This document shows, piece after piece, positions 1 through 8,317 of a DNA stretch of 64,000 nt. A program made the translations under genes and the position numbers. Positions within the stretch are counted from its first letter, which is position 1, and each line of letters opens with the position of its first letter. A model generated the notes under the pieces. That model did no database searches, was not told the DNA's origin, and saw nothing but the letters and a program-made list of their open reading frames with translations. Source of the stretch: DAIDKA01 sp035485475. GTDB taxonomy: Bacteria > Pseudomonadota > Gammaproteobacteria > Steroidobacterales > Steroidobacteraceae. The DNA lies in the NCBI GenBank assembly GCA_035485475.1, contig DATHOA010000319.1:1-64000 (forward strand), read 5' to 3'.

Positions 1-578
1 TCCACCGGATAGCTGCTGCCTTCGACGTCGATGACGGGTGCGCCGTCGAAGAACTCGGCGAGGCGCCCGGTATCGATGGTGGCCGAGGTGACGATGACCC
101 GCAGCTGCGGGCGCCGCGCGCACAGCCGCTTCAACGCTCCCAGCAGCAGGTCGATGTTGAGGCTGCGTTCGTGGGCCTCATCGATGATCACGGTGTCGTA
201 GGCCGACAGTTCGGCGTCGAAGGTCAGCTGCCGCAGCAGGATGCCATCGGTCAGCAGTTTCACGCGGCAATCCGGGCCGGTGCGGTCCTCGAAGCGCACC
301 TGGCAGCCCACCGCGGCGCCCACCCGCGTACCCAGTTCGGCCGCGATGCGGTTGGCGAGGGCGCGGGCGGCGATGCGCCGGGGCTGGGTATGGGCAATCA
401 TGCCGTGCACGCCGCGTCCGGCCGCCAGGCACAGCTTGGGCAGCTGCGTGGACTTGCCCGAGCCGGTGGCGCCGCAGACGATAATGACGGGGTGACTGAC
501 CAGCGCAGCGGCAATGTCCGCAGCGTGGGCACTGATGGGCAGACGCGGATCCAGCGCCAGGTTCAAGGGGCATTGCAT
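1..578 (-). CDS. hrpA: ATP-dependent RNA helicase HrpA (N-terminal part, cut by window edge)
   Basis: DEAH-box RNA helicase. About 192 N-terminal residues are visible on the minus strand and the gene continues beyond base 1. From the ATG at 578, residues 36-44 form the Walker A motif GATGSGKST, residues 133-136 the DEAH box (context IIDEAHERS), and a SAT motif follows (VTSATID). The stretch KLLTDGILL and the final GSSYPVE are typical of HrpA rather than of HrpB. E. coli HrpA carries a longer N-terminal extension; here the helicase core begins almost at once. An in-frame ATG at 602 is an alternative start, and neither has a clear ribosome binding site. It is divergent from the VOC gene. Family assignment is firm; the start is uncertain. 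Confidence 0.9.
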   Translation of the reverse strand, partial: MQCPLNLALDPRLPISAHAADIAAALVSHPVIIVCGATGSGKSTQLPKLCLAAGRGVHGMIAHTQPRRIAARALANRIAAELGTRVGAAVGCQVRFEDRTGPDCRVKLLTDGILLRQLTFDAELSAYDTVIIDEAHERSLNIDLLLGALKRLCARRPQLRVIVTSATIDTGRLAEFFDGAPVIDVEGSSYPV

Positions 579-625
579 AGGGCGCGGATTTTGGCCGAAC
601 ATAAGACTTTTGTGGGGAGCATCTC

Positions 626-1069
626 ATGGCACTGCAGGTGACCCGTCCGCCCCCGCCGGGCTGGCCGCGCATTTCCGCCTCGCTGGCCTATAGGGACCCG
701 GTCCGCGCCATCGACTGGCTGGTGGCGGCCTTCGGTTTTTCCGTACGGCTGACCGTTCCCGACGGCGCCGGGGGCATCCAGCATTCCGAGCTGACATTTG
801 GCGAAGCGGTCGTCATGGTGGCCGGAGAGAAGTCCCATGGGCTCATGGGTGCGCGCTCCCCCAAATCGCTCAACGGCGCCACCACCCAGGCCCTGTTTGT
901 CTATGTCGACAACATCGAGACGCACTACACCCGTGCCCTGGCGTCCGGGGCGGTGCTCGCGCGCGAGCTTGCCACGACTGATTACGGCGCCGACTACTGG
1001 ATTGACCGCGGCTACACGGTTCTGGATCCCGAGGGCCATGCCTGGCATTTTGCCCAGCGTATCCGTTAG
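626..1069 (+). CDS. VOC-family (glyoxalase/bleomycin-resistance-like) protein
   Basis: Predicted 147-residue single-domain VOC protein. The N-terminal half has the characteristic pattern of a repeated partner being described (ISASLAYRDPVRAIDWLVAAFG), and the C-terminal half ends in DPEGHAWHFAQRI, where glyoxalase-fold proteins carry their last strand and often a metal ligand. VOC proteins of this PhnB/glyoxalase-like type are metalloenzymes or ligand-binding proteins, and the substrate cannot be told from sequence. GGGGAG at about 614-620 gives a good ribosome binding site for the ATG at 626. No signal peptide. It stands alone between hrpA and the DUF6152 gene. Confidence 0.8.
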   Translation: MALQVTRPPPPGWPRISASLAYRDPVRAIDWLVAAFGFSVRLTVPDGAGGIQHSELTFGEAVVMVAGEKSHGLMGARSPKSLNGATTQALFVYVDNIETHYTRALASGAVLARELATTDYGADYWIDRGYTVLDPEGHAWHFAQRIR

Positions 1070-1141
1070 CCGTTGCGGGCATTACCGGCCCGTGTCATAA
1101 AAGCCAGCTGCTCAACCTCAAGAATGCCAACAGGGGGGTCC

Positions 1142-1564
1142 ATGGCGATGATTTCCAAAGGCCGCGGTCTGATACCGGCCGTGACGCTGGTCGTGCTGGG
1201 GCTGGGCGCGATACTGCCGGCCTTCGCACATCATTCCTTTGCGCTGTTCGACCATCAGAACCGCATCACCGTCACCGGAACGGTGGTCAAGTTCGAGTGG
1301 ACCAACCCGCATGTATTCATACAGCTCGAGGTTCCGGAGGGCGCCGCGAACAAGCACTACACCGTCGAGTGCGCCAGTCCGAATGTGCTGACGCGTGTGG
1401 GCTGGAAATTCAACGATGTGAAGCAGGGCGACAAGGTCACGCTGCTGATCAATCCATTGCGCAATGGCCAGCCCGGCGGAATGCTGGAGAAGGCCACGCT
1501 TGCCGATGGGCGTGAATTGAGTGACGGCAATCCGCCGGGCACCGGTGTGTTCCCCAGGTCGTAA
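1142..1564 (+). CDS. DUF6152-family secreted protein
   Basis: Small 140-residue exported protein of unknown function. After a signal peptide (hydrophobic core VTLVVLGLGAILPAFA) the mature part begins with HHSFALFDHQ, then a beta-rich segment with ITVTGTVVKFEWTNPH, the hallmark of DUF6152. The ATG at 1142 is chosen because AGGGGGG lies just upstream and the signal peptide then starts at residue 1; the open frame extends back to 1073 without a plausible start. Family members are often beside another secreted protein of the type encoded next, and here the gap is only 26 bases, so the two are probably one operon. The His-His pair at the predicted mature N-terminus could bind metal, which is inference. 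Confidence 0.8.
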   Translation: MAMISKGRGLIPAVTLVVLGLGAILPAFAHHSFALFDHQNRITVTGTVVKFEWTNPHVFIQLEVPEGAANKHYTVECASPNVLTRVGWKFNDVKQGDKVTLLINPLRNGQPGGMLEKATLADGRELSDGNPPGTGVFPRS

Positions 1565-1590
1565 GCTCAATTGGTTCGCGAGGGGCAGTC

Positions 1591-2370
1591 ATGAATTTTC
1601 GATGCATGAGTTTCGTTGCGATCACCGCGACCCTCGGGCTCGCGGGTGCGCACGCGGCTGATGTCGCCAAGGCAGCGGGCGCCGGTGCCGCACCCGCAGA
1701 CTTCACCGGCGATTGGCAGCGCTATCCCGGCTTCGGCCGCGGCGCTGCGCCGGACCCGGCGACGCTGCCGCCGCCGGCCGGTAAATTGCTGCTCAAGCCG
1801 AAATTCAAGGGGCCCTACGATGTGCAGCGTGCCAAGGAGCACGACTCGGATGAAAAGGGTGAGCCGATTGCCGGCAGCGGCGTGGACTGCCTGCCGTATG
1901 GCATGCCGGAGATGATGTCGGCGATCTATCCGCTGGAAATCCTGCAGACCCCGGGCCAGGTTACGGTGATCGCCGAGGCATTCTCACAGGTGCGCCGCAT
2001 CTACCTCGGCAAGACCCAGCCCAAGATTGAAGAAGTGCCGCCGGGCTATTACGGTCACTCGGTGGCTCATTGGGAAGGCACGACGCTGGTCGTGGATACC
2101 GTGGGCGTGAAGGAGTCGGTGCTGGGACACAGCGAGATGCCCCACAGCGACCGGATGCGCATCACCGAACGCATGCATCTGGTGACGCCCGACATCCTGC
2201 ACGACCAGATCACGGTCGAAGACCCCGTGACCCTGGAACAACCCTGGACATTCACCTTCGCCTACCGGCGCATCCCGAATTACGAAATGCTCGAGTACGT
2301 GTGTGAGAACAACCACGAATACATCGACGATCAAGGCGTGACGCGACTGCGACTGCAGGACAGCAAGTGA
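1591..2370 (+). CDS. Secreted protein of unknown function, DUF6152 partner
   Basis: 259 residues with a signal peptide (MNFRCMSFVAITATLGLAGA, cleavage near AHA-AD). The mature protein has the sequence VDCLPYGMPEMMSAIYPLEI, then ILQTPGQVTVIAEAF, RRIYLGKTQP and GHSVAHWEGTTLVVDTVGV, a motif series I recognise from uncharacterised exported proteins of Proteobacteria that often neighbour DUF6152 genes. Two Cys are present in the mature part (the CLP motif and VCENN near the end). No enzymatic signature is visible. GAGGGG before the ATG supports the start. The downstream aldehyde dehydrogenase begins 10 bases after the stop, so all three genes may be co-transcribed. Confidence 0.75.
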   Translation: MNFRCMSFVAITATLGLAGAHAADVAKAAGAGAAPADFTGDWQRYPGFGRGAAPDPATLPPPAGKLLLKPKFKGPYDVQRAKEHDSDEKGEPIAGSGVDCLPYGMPEMMSAIYPLEILQTPGQVTVIAEAFSQVRRIYLGKTQPKIEEVPPGYYGHSVAHWEGTTLVVDTVGVKESVLGHSEMPHSDRMRITERMHLVTPDILHDQITVEDPVTLEQPWTFTFAYRRIPNYEMLEYVCENNHEYIDDQGVTRLRLQDSK

Positions 2371-2380
2371 GGCATCAGTC

Positions 2381-3871
2381 ATGAACGCAGCTCTGAAACC
2401 GGATTTCGCCCGCACCCACGCCTTCCTGGGACGCAAGCATGGGTTGCTGATCAACAATGAGTGGGTGGAGCCGCGTGCCGGCGGTCGCATCGAAGTGCTC
2501 AACCCGGCCACGGGCAAGGTCCTGGGCCATGCGGCCGCCGGTGGCGCCGAGGATATCGATCTGGCCGTGCGTGCCGCTCGCAATGCGTTCGAAAACGGCC
2601 CGTGGCCGGGCATGCCGCCGGTGGCGCGCGCCAGGCTGCTGTGGAAGCTGGCCGACCTCATCGAGCAGGCCGCGGATGAAATCGGCGAAGTGCTCAGCCT
2701 GGACAATGGCATGCCCTTTGGCATGGCCAAGTTTGCCGGCGCCCTGGGCACTGCGAATGGACTGCGTTACACCGCCGGTTGGAGCGGCAAGGTGCACGGC
2801 GAAGTGCCCGAACTGTCCGAGCCCGGCAAGCTGGCCTACACGCTGCATGAGCCGGTGGGCGTTGTGGGCTGTATCACGCCTTGGAATTTCCCATTCGCCA
2901 TGGAAGCGGACAAGGCCGCTGCCGTGATCGCCGCGGGATGCACGATGGTGCTGAAGCCTGCGGAGCTCACCCCGTTTGGTGCGCTGCTGCTCGGACGCCT
3001 GGTGCTCGAGGCCGGCATTCCGCCCGGTGTCATCAACATCGTCACCGGTTACGGCGACCCGGCCGGCAAGGCACTGGTGGAACATCCGGATGTGGACAAG
3101 ATTGCCTTCACCGGTTCGACGGCGACCGGCAAGTGGATTGTCCAGGCCGCGGCTGCCACCTTGAAGCGCGTCACCCTCGAACTGGGTGGCAAGTCGCCGA
3201 ACATCATTTTCGCCGATGCCGACATGGCCCGCGCCATTCCCGGGGCCGCCATGGCGGTGTTCGCCAATTCCGGGCAGATCTGTGTGGCCGGCTCCCGGCT
3301 CTACATTCACAAGAAGGTCTTCGACCAGGTCGTCGCAGGCATTTCAGGCATGGCCAAGACGCTCAAGGTCGGTCCGGGCCTGGAGCCGGACACGCAACTC
3401 GGGCCCCTGGTTTCCCAAGGCCAGCTGGATCGTGTGACCGGCTATATCGAGGCGGGTCGGGGCGAGGGCGCCGAAGTCGTCACGGGCGGCCAGCGCCAGG
3501 GGAGCGAGGGCTACTTCGTGCAGCCCACCGTGCTGGCGCAGACCCACCGCAGCATGAAGGTGGTGCGCGAGGAGATTTTCGGGCCCGTCATCTGCGCCAT
3601 GCCCATCGATGATGATGATCTGGACCGGATTGCGCGCGTGGCCAACGACACCACCTACGGGTTGTCCGCCTATATCTGGACCCGGGATGTGGGCATCGTC
3701 CACAAGCTGGCCCGCAAGATCCGTGCCGGCACGGTGCAGGTCAACGGGGGTGCCGGACTTGACCCCGCCGTGCCCTTCGGTGGCTACAAGCAGTCTGGCT
3801 GGGGCCGCGAGCATGGTCGTGCCGGCGTCGAGAGCATGATGGAGACCAAGGCGGTCGGCATCACGCTGTGA
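2381..3871 (+). CDS. NAD(P)-dependent aldehyde dehydrogenase
   Basis: 496-residue soluble aldehyde dehydrogenase of normal family length, oxidising an aldehyde to the acid with NAD(P). Visible landmarks: CITPWNFPFAM (cofactor-binding loop), KPAELTPFGALLLG, FTGSTATGKWI, the general-base Glu at about residue 267 in VTLELGGKSPN, and the catalytic Cys at about residue 301 in NSGQICVAGSR. The C-terminus has VNGGAGLDPAVPFGGYKQSG. The substrate is not predictable; related enzymes are often annotated as betaine- or phenylacetaldehyde-type dehydrogenases. It follows the two secreted proteins by 10 bases and overlaps the end of the convergent GNAT gene by 11 bases. Confidence 0.92.
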   Translation: MNAALKPDFARTHAFLGRKHGLLINNEWVEPRAGGRIEVLNPATGKVLGHAAAGGAEDIDLAVRAARNAFENGPWPGMPPVARARLLWKLADLIEQAADEIGEVLSLDNGMPFGMAKFAGALGTANGLRYTAGWSGKVHGEVPELSEPGKLAYTLHEPVGVVGCITPWNFPFAMEADKAAAVIAAGCTMVLKPAELTPFGALLLGRLVLEAGIPPGVINIVTGYGDPAGKALVEHPDVDKIAFTGSTATGKWIVQAAAATLKRVTLELGGKSPNIIFADADMARAIPGAAMAVFANSGQICVAGSRLYIHKKVFDQVVAGISGMAKTLKVGPGLEPDTQLGPLVSQGQLDRVTGYIEAGRGEGAEVVTGGQRQGSEGYFVQPTVLAQTHRSMKVVREEIFGPVICAMPIDDDDLDRIARVANDTTYGLSAYIWTRDVGIVHKLARKIRAGTVQVNGGAGLDPAVPFGGYKQSGWGREHGRAGVESMMETKAVGITL

Positions 3872-4337
3872 GGCTGCGATCCACCCGCAGGTCGCGGGTC
3901 ATGCGCAGCGCATCTTCGATGCCCTGGTAATACCCCCGCATCAGCTCACCGGCCCGGTAACTGAGCGATTCGTAAAAGCGCCGCGCGCCGGCATTGTTGG
4001 CGCGCAGTTCCAGGCCCACGTCAAAAGTGCCGGCAATCAGCGCGCTCTCATGCAGCCAGTTCATCAGTTGGCGGCCCAGACCCCGGCGCTGGTGACTGGT
4101 CTCCACGGCCAGCAGGTTCAGGTGGGCATGGCTGTCGCCAAACTGCATGATGGCAAAGCCGGCCAGCAGCCCGTGAACCCGGGCTGTCACGACCACGCTA
4201 TCGGTACGCTTGATGTGGCAAAGTACGCGGTCTGCCGGCCATGCAGGCGGCAATCCGGCCTCGATGAGGCGTCGCGACAGCGAGGCGATGGCGGCGGCAT
4301 CGCGGCGCAATGCCAGTTCGAAACGGTACTCATCCAT
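3861..4337 (-). CDS. GNAT-family N-acetyltransferase
   Basis: 158 residues from the ATG at 4337. The acetyl-CoA binding motif is clear: HLNLLAVETSHQRRGLGRQLM, followed by LELRANNAGARRFYESLSYRAGE, the usual C-terminal half of RimI-type GNATs. An in-frame ATG at 4388 would add residues that overlap the start of arnC and look non-coding, so 4337 is preferred, although no strong ribosome binding site is seen. The acetyl acceptor (protein N-terminus, amine or antibiotic) cannot be told. Divergent from arnC with only about 40 bases between the two starts, and overlapping the aldehyde dehydrogenase at its 3' end. Confidence 0.8.
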   Translation of the reverse strand: MDEYRFELALRRDAAAIASLSRRLIEAGLPPAWPADRVLCHIKRTDSVVVTARVHGLLAGFAIMQFGDSHAHLNLLAVETSHQRRGLGRQLMNWLHESALIAGTFDVGLELRANNAGARRFYESLSYRAGELMRGYYQGIEDALRMTRDLRVDRSLTA

Positions 4338-4346
4338 TTGCGCTGC

Positions 4347-4352
4347 TAGAAT
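4347..4352 (+). promoter_or_regulatory. Possible -10 element for the arn operon
   Basis: TAGAAT (5 of 6 matches to the sigma-70 -10) lies 25 bases upstream of the arnC ATG, in the 40-base divergent gap between the GNAT and arnC starts. No convincing -35 is seen at 16-18 bases upstream, so an activator-dependent promoter is possible. Weak evidence. Confidence 0.3.
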
Positions 4353-4377
4353 ACCACCAAGGGACCGATATTCAGGC

Positions 4378-5406
4378 ATGTCAGGCATAAACGTGGATTC
4401 GCCGCGAGAGGGTCTTCAGGCGAAGGCCCCCCCTCACGTCAGCATTGTCGTCCCGGTGTACAACGAGGAGGCCAATCTCCCGCTGCTGTTCACCCGGCTG
4501 TACGGCACCCTGGATCAGCTTGCCTGCAGCTGGGAATGTGTGTTCGTGGACGATGGCAGCAAGGACCGCTCGGTGGCGCTGCTGCGCGCGCAGTACCAGC
4601 AGCGCCCACAGCACACCCGGGTCATCGTGTTTCGCCGCAATTTCGGCCAGCACTCGGCCATCATGGCCGGCTTCGAGGCGGCCACGGGTGATGTCATCAT
4701 CACCCTCGATGCCGACCTGCAGAATCCGCCCGAGGAGATTCCGCACCTGCTGGCCGCCGCCGACGCCGGTCACGACTACGTCGGAACGATTCGCAAGGGG
4801 CGCCAGGATCATTGGGCGCGCACCTTTCTGTCGCGGCGCATCAACGCGCTGCGCGATCGCATGACCCCCATCCGGATCACGGACCAGGGCTGCATGCTGC
4901 GCGCGTACTCGCGCCACGTCGTTGACGCGGTCAAGGCCTCGCAGGAGGTGAAGACCTTCATTCCGGCCCTGGCGTATCTGTTTGCGCGCAGTCCGGTGGA
5001 AATCGAGGTCCGGCACGAGGCACGTCATGCCGGGGAGTCCAAATACTCCTTCTATCAGCTGATCCGGCTGAACTTTGACCTGATGACGGGCTTCACGGTG
5101 GTGCCGCTGCAGCTGTTCTCGATGCTCGGCATGATCATCTCCGGTATCTCCCTGCTGCTGTTTGCGTACCTGATCTGGGATCGCATCGTGCATGGTCCGG
5201 ATGTGCAGGGCGTGTTCACCCTCTTCGCCATCGTGTTCTTCTTGCTGGGACTGGCGCTGTTTGGCATCGGCCTGATCGGTGAATACGTAGGCCGCACCTA
5301 TGAACAGGTGCGCGGACGACCGCGCTACCTGATCGCGGCCGTGTTGCCACCGGTCCCGGAATCGGAACCTGAGCGTCTGCAGGTGCTCGAAACCACCAGT
5401 GTTTAG
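4378..5406 (+). CDS. arnC: ArnC: undecaprenyl-phosphate 4-deoxy-4-formamido-L-arabinose transferase
   Basis: 342-residue membrane-anchored family 2 glycosyltransferase. ArnC moves formylated Ara4N from UDP onto undecaprenyl phosphate at the inner face of the cytoplasmic membrane. Residues about 20-35 are the GT2 start (VSIVVPVYNEEANLP), then FVDDGSKDRS, RRNFGQHSAIMAGFEAA, the donor-binding DADLQNPPEEI, and two C-terminal transmembrane segments ending in GEYVGRTYEQVRGRPRYLI, as in ArnC/GtrB proteins. The ATG at 4378 fits the domain start; the frame is open further upstream but reads through the GNAT gene. First gene of the arn operon; its stop overlaps the GTG of the formyltransferase by 8 bases. 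Identity as ArnC rests on the following arn genes. Confidence 0.9.
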   Translation: MSGINVDSPREGLQAKAPPHVSIVVPVYNEEANLPLLFTRLYGTLDQLACSWECVFVDDGSKDRSVALLRAQYQQRPQHTRVIVFRRNFGQHSAIMAGFEAATGDVIITLDADLQNPPEEIPHLLAAADAGHDYVGTIRKGRQDHWARTFLSRRINALRDRMTPIRITDQGCMLRAYSRHVVDAVKASQEVKTFIPALAYLFARSPVEIEVRHEARHAGESKYSFYQLIRLNFDLMTGFTVVPLQLFSMLGMIISGISLLLFAYLIWDRIVHGPDVQGVFTLFAIVFFLLGLALFGIGLIGEYVGRTYEQVRGRPRYLIAAVLPPVPESEPERLQVLETTSV

Positions 5407-6340
5407 CGCAGTCGTCTTTGCCTACAGTGAAGTGGGTCACCGCTGCCTGCGGGTGCTGCTGGAGCAGGGCGTGCAGGTGCCCCTCGTCTTTACGCACGAG
5501 GACCAGGCCGGCGAGCAACGCTGGTTCGGCAGCGTTGCGGACCTCGCGGCAGCGCATCGCGTGCGCACGGTGACGCCGACCCAGCCGGCGGCCCCCGAGT
5601 GGCTGGAGCAGATCCGCCGCCTCAGCCCGGACTACCTGCTCGCCTTCTATTACCGCTACATGCTGCCGCCACCGCTGTTGCAGCTGGCGCGCTGGGGCGC
5701 GCTCAACATGCACGGCTCGCTGCTGCCGCAGTACCGGGGGCGCGCGCCCGTCAACTGGGCGATCGCCAACGGCGAAACCCGCACCGGCGCCACGCTGCAT
5801 TACATGGTTGCGCGACCCGATGCCGGTCCGATCGTCGCGCAGGAAGCCGTGGCAATCGGCCCGAACGATGATGCCCTGGCAGTGTCCATGGCCGTGGCGG
5901 CCGCCGCGACACGCGTGCTCAGCGGCGCCTTGCCCGCCATGGTGCTCGGGCCGCCGCCGGGCCGGCCCATGGATCTTGCGGCGGGTTCATACTTCGGCGG
6001 GCGCAGGCCCGAGGACGGTCGCATTCAGCTGGACTGGCCGGGAATGCGCGTGCACGCCATGATTCGCGCCGTTGCGCCGCCCTTTCCGGGCGCTTACGTG
6101 GCGATCGCGCAGCGGCGCGTGGTGTTCGTCAGTTCGCGACTCACCGGTGAGCCGGCGCGGCACCCTGAGGCGGCCCCCTGCCTGTACGCAACGGATGGCC
6201 AGCTGTTCATGGATTGCCGGGACGGGGTGCGGCTATTGATTGGCAGCGTGCTGCTCGATGGCACCGAACTGGACGGATACGAGTTTCAATCGCGCTTCGG
6301 CGTACAGCCGTGGCGCTTCAATTTTACTGCTCGAGCTTAA
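5399..6340 (+). CDS. arnA: UDP-Ara4N formyltransferase (stand-alone ArnA N-terminal domain)
   Basis: 313 residues, equal to the N-terminal domain of E. coli ArnA, here a separate gene. It formylates UDP-4-amino-4-deoxy-L-arabinose with 10-formyl-THF in the cytoplasm. The active-site segment NMHGSLLPQYRGRAPVNWAI contains the Asn and His of the formyltransferase triad, and the Asp lies in RPDAGPIVAQE. The C-terminal OB-like part includes DWPGMRVHAMIRAVAPPFPGA. The GTG start at 5399 overlaps the arnC stop. Its stop is 9 bases before the decarboxylase gene, which has its own AAGGAA ribosome binding site, so the split is not a frameshift: each half has complete, separate start and stop signals. 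Confidence 0.88.
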   Translation: MFSAVVFAYSEVGHRCLRVLLEQGVQVPLVFTHEDQAGEQRWFGSVADLAAAHRVRTVTPTQPAAPEWLEQIRRLSPDYLLAFYYRYMLPPPLLQLARWGALNMHGSLLPQYRGRAPVNWAIANGETRTGATLHYMVARPDAGPIVAQEAVAIGPNDDALAVSMAVAAAATRVLSGALPAMVLGPPPGRPMDLAAGSYFGGRRPEDGRIQLDWPGMRVHAMIRAVAPPFPGAYVAIAQRRVVFVSSRLTGEPARHPEAAPCLYATDGQLFMDCRDGVRLLIGSVLLDGTELDGYEFQSRFGVQPWRFNFTARA

Positions 6341-6349
6341 GGAACGAAC

Positions 6350-7399
6350 ATGAAGAAGCTGCTCATCCTGGGGGTCAATGGTTTCATTGGCCACCATCTG
6401 AGTGAGGCCGTCATCCGTGAAACGGACTGGGACGTGTACGGCATGGACCTGGATTGCGACCGCCTGGCCAACGTGCTGGACCATCCGCGCTTCCACTTCT
6501 TCGAAGGCGACATCACGATCAATCGCGAGTGGGTCGAGTACCACATCCGCAAGTGCGACACGGTGCTGCCCCTGGTGGCGATTGCGACGCCAGCCACCTA
6601 CATCTCCGATCCGCTGCGGGTCTTCGAGCTGGATTTCGAGGCGAACCTGCCGCTGATCCGCCAATGCGTCAAGCATCGCAAGCGGGTGGTCTTCCCCTCG
6701 ACTTCCGAGGTTTACGGCATGTCACAGGAAGCCGAATTCCATCCCTACGAGTCCCCGCTGGTGCTGGGCCCGGTACCCAAGTCGCGGTGGATCTACGCCT
6801 GCAGCAAGCAGATGCTCGATCGGGTGATCTGGTCCTACGGTCAGGAAGGCAAGCTGGATCACACCTTGTTTCGGCCCTTCAACTGGATCGGGCCAGGCCT
6901 GGATCGCATGACGACGGCGAAGGAGGGCAGCTCGCGCGTGCTCACCCAGTTCCTGGGGAACATCGTGCGCGGCGAGGACATCAAGCTCGTCGACGGCGGC
7001 ACGCAGCGCCGCTGCTTCTCCTACATATCCGAGGGCATCAACTGTTTGCTGAAGATCATTGCGAACAAGGAGGGCATTGCCTCCGGCAAGATCTACAACA
7101 TCGGCAACCCCAGGAATGACTTCTCGATCCGCGAGCTTGCCGAGCTGATGCTGGCCACGGCGCGGTCGATACCCGAGTACGCCGAGTTCGCCAAACCGGT
7201 GAAGCTGGTCGAGGTGACCGCGGAGAAATACTACGGCGCCGGCTACCAGGACGTGCGGGCCCGCCGACCCTGGATCAACAATACCGTGGAGGAGTTGGGC
7301 TGGACGCCGGATGTCGACATGCCCACCGCGCTGCGCCGCGTATTCGACTCCTACAAGGCCGATCTGAAGGAAGCGCGCGCCTTGGTCGAAGCGACCTGA
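6350..7399 (+). CDS. arnA: UDP-glucuronate decarboxylase (stand-alone ArnA C-terminal domain)
   Basis: 349-residue extended SDR equivalent to the C-terminal dehydrogenase domain of ArnA: NAD-dependent oxidative decarboxylation of UDP-glucuronate to UDP-4-keto-arabinose, the substrate for ArnB. Residues about 7-13 carry the GxxGxxG NAD motif (GVNGFIGHHL). The catalytic STSEVYG (Ser-Glu) and YACSK (Tyr-xxx-Lys) follow, and DVRARRPWINNT contains the Arg equivalent to R619 of E. coli ArnA, the residue that separates ArnA from UDP-xylose synthases. AAGGAA precedes the ATG. It ends directly against the TTG start of arnD. In enterobacteria this domain is fused behind the formyltransferase. Confidence 0.9.
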   Translation: MKKLLILGVNGFIGHHLSEAVIRETDWDVYGMDLDCDRLANVLDHPRFHFFEGDITINREWVEYHIRKCDTVLPLVAIATPATYISDPLRVFELDFEANLPLIRQCVKHRKRVVFPSTSEVYGMSQEAEFHPYESPLVLGPVPKSRWIYACSKQMLDRVIWSYGQEGKLDHTLFRPFNWIGPGLDRMTTAKEGSSRVLTQFLGNIVRGEDIKLVDGGTQRRCFSYISEGINCLLKIIANKEGIASGKIYNIGNPRNDFSIRELAELMLATARSIPEYAEFAKPVKLVEVTAEKYYGAGYQDVRARRPWINNTVEELGWTPDVDMPTALRRVFDSYKADLKEARALVEAT

Positions 7400-8317
7400 T
7401 TGATCGTGCAGACACGCCGGATCGCATTGAAGGTGGATGTCGACACCCTGCGCGGCACACGCGAAGGCGTGCCGCGTCTGGTGGCGACGCTGCGCCAGCA
7501 CCAGGCCGGCGCCAGCTTTTACTTCAGCCTGGGTCCCGATCACACCGGCCGGGCCTTGACGCGCGTGTTCCGGCGCGGCTTTCTGGGCAAGGTGCGCCGC
7601 ACCAGCGTCGTGGAGCATTACGGAATCCGCACGCTGCTGTATGGCACGCTGCTGCCGGGCCCGCGCATTGATCTGAAGGCCGGCACGGTGATGCGCGCGG
7701 TGCGCGATGCCGGCTTTGAAGTGGGCGTGCATTGCCACGATCACGTGCGTTGGCAGGATCGTGTCGCGCGGGCCGATGCCGACTGGACTCGCCGCGAATT
7801 CGTTCGGGCGCTGGAGGCGTTCGAGGGCGTATTCGGCACTTCGGCGCGGGCGCATGCGGCCGCCGGCTGGCAGCTCAATGCGCAGGTGCTGAATCTGGAG
7901 CATGAGTTCGGCCTCCAGTACGCCAGCGACTGCCGGGGCGGTGAGCCGTTCTGGCCAACGATGGCCGGTGTGCAGGGCCGCTGCATGCAGTTGCCCACGA
8001 CCCTGCCAACCCTTGATGAACTGATTGGTGTGGCGGGCCGCGACGCGCAAGGTGCCGCCGAGGAAATCCTGCGCCTGTCGCGCACGGGTGTCACGGATAC
8101 CCAGGTGTTCACGCTGCACGCGGAACTGGAAGGGCAGAAGCTGTTCGCGCAATTTGAATTCCTGCTGCGGCGCTGGCGCGAGGCCGGCATGGGCCTGACC
8201 TCCATGTACGACTACCACCAGCTGCTGGAAGGCGCCGGCATTGCCCGACGCGAACTCGTGTGGGGCACGGTACCCGGGCGCTCCGGTGAGCTGGCCACGC
8301 AAGGCGCCGTGCTGTGA
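7400..8317 (+). CDS. arnD: ArnD: 4-deoxy-4-formamido-L-arabinose-phosphoundecaprenol deformylase
   Basis: 305-residue polysaccharide-deacetylase-fold enzyme that removes the formyl group from undecaprenyl-phosphate-Ara4FN before flipping. The NodB-type motif KVDVDTLRGTREGVPRL opens the protein, with GASFYFSLGPDHTGRAL, then HCHDHVRWQDR (metal-binding His motif), and TDTQVFTLHAELEGQ near the end, all as in ArnD. The TTG at 7400 touches the previous stop, and a GTG at 7406 is an alternative start. Overlaps arnT by 4 bases (GTGA). Confidence 0.9.
   Translation: MIVQTRRIALKVDVDTLRGTREGVPRLVATLRQHQAGASFYFSLGPDHTGRALTRVFRRGFLGKVRRTSVVEHYGIRTLLYGTLLPGPRIDLKAGTVMRAVRDAGFEVGVHCHDHVRWQDRVARADADWTRREFVRALEAFEGVFGTSARAHAAAGWQLNAQVLNLEHEFGLQYASDCRGGEPFWPTMAGVQGRCMQLPTTLPTLDELIGVAGRDAQGAAEEILRLSRTGVTDTQVFTLHAELEGQKLFAQFEFLLRRWREAGMGLTSMYDYHQLLEGAGIARRELVWGTVPGRSGELATQGAVL

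Noticed and set aside
5399..7399. Split arnA as a frameshift or pseudogene
   Set aside because: Both halves have complete catalytic motifs, separate start and stop codons and, for the second, a separate ribosome binding site, so this is a gene arrangement, not damage.
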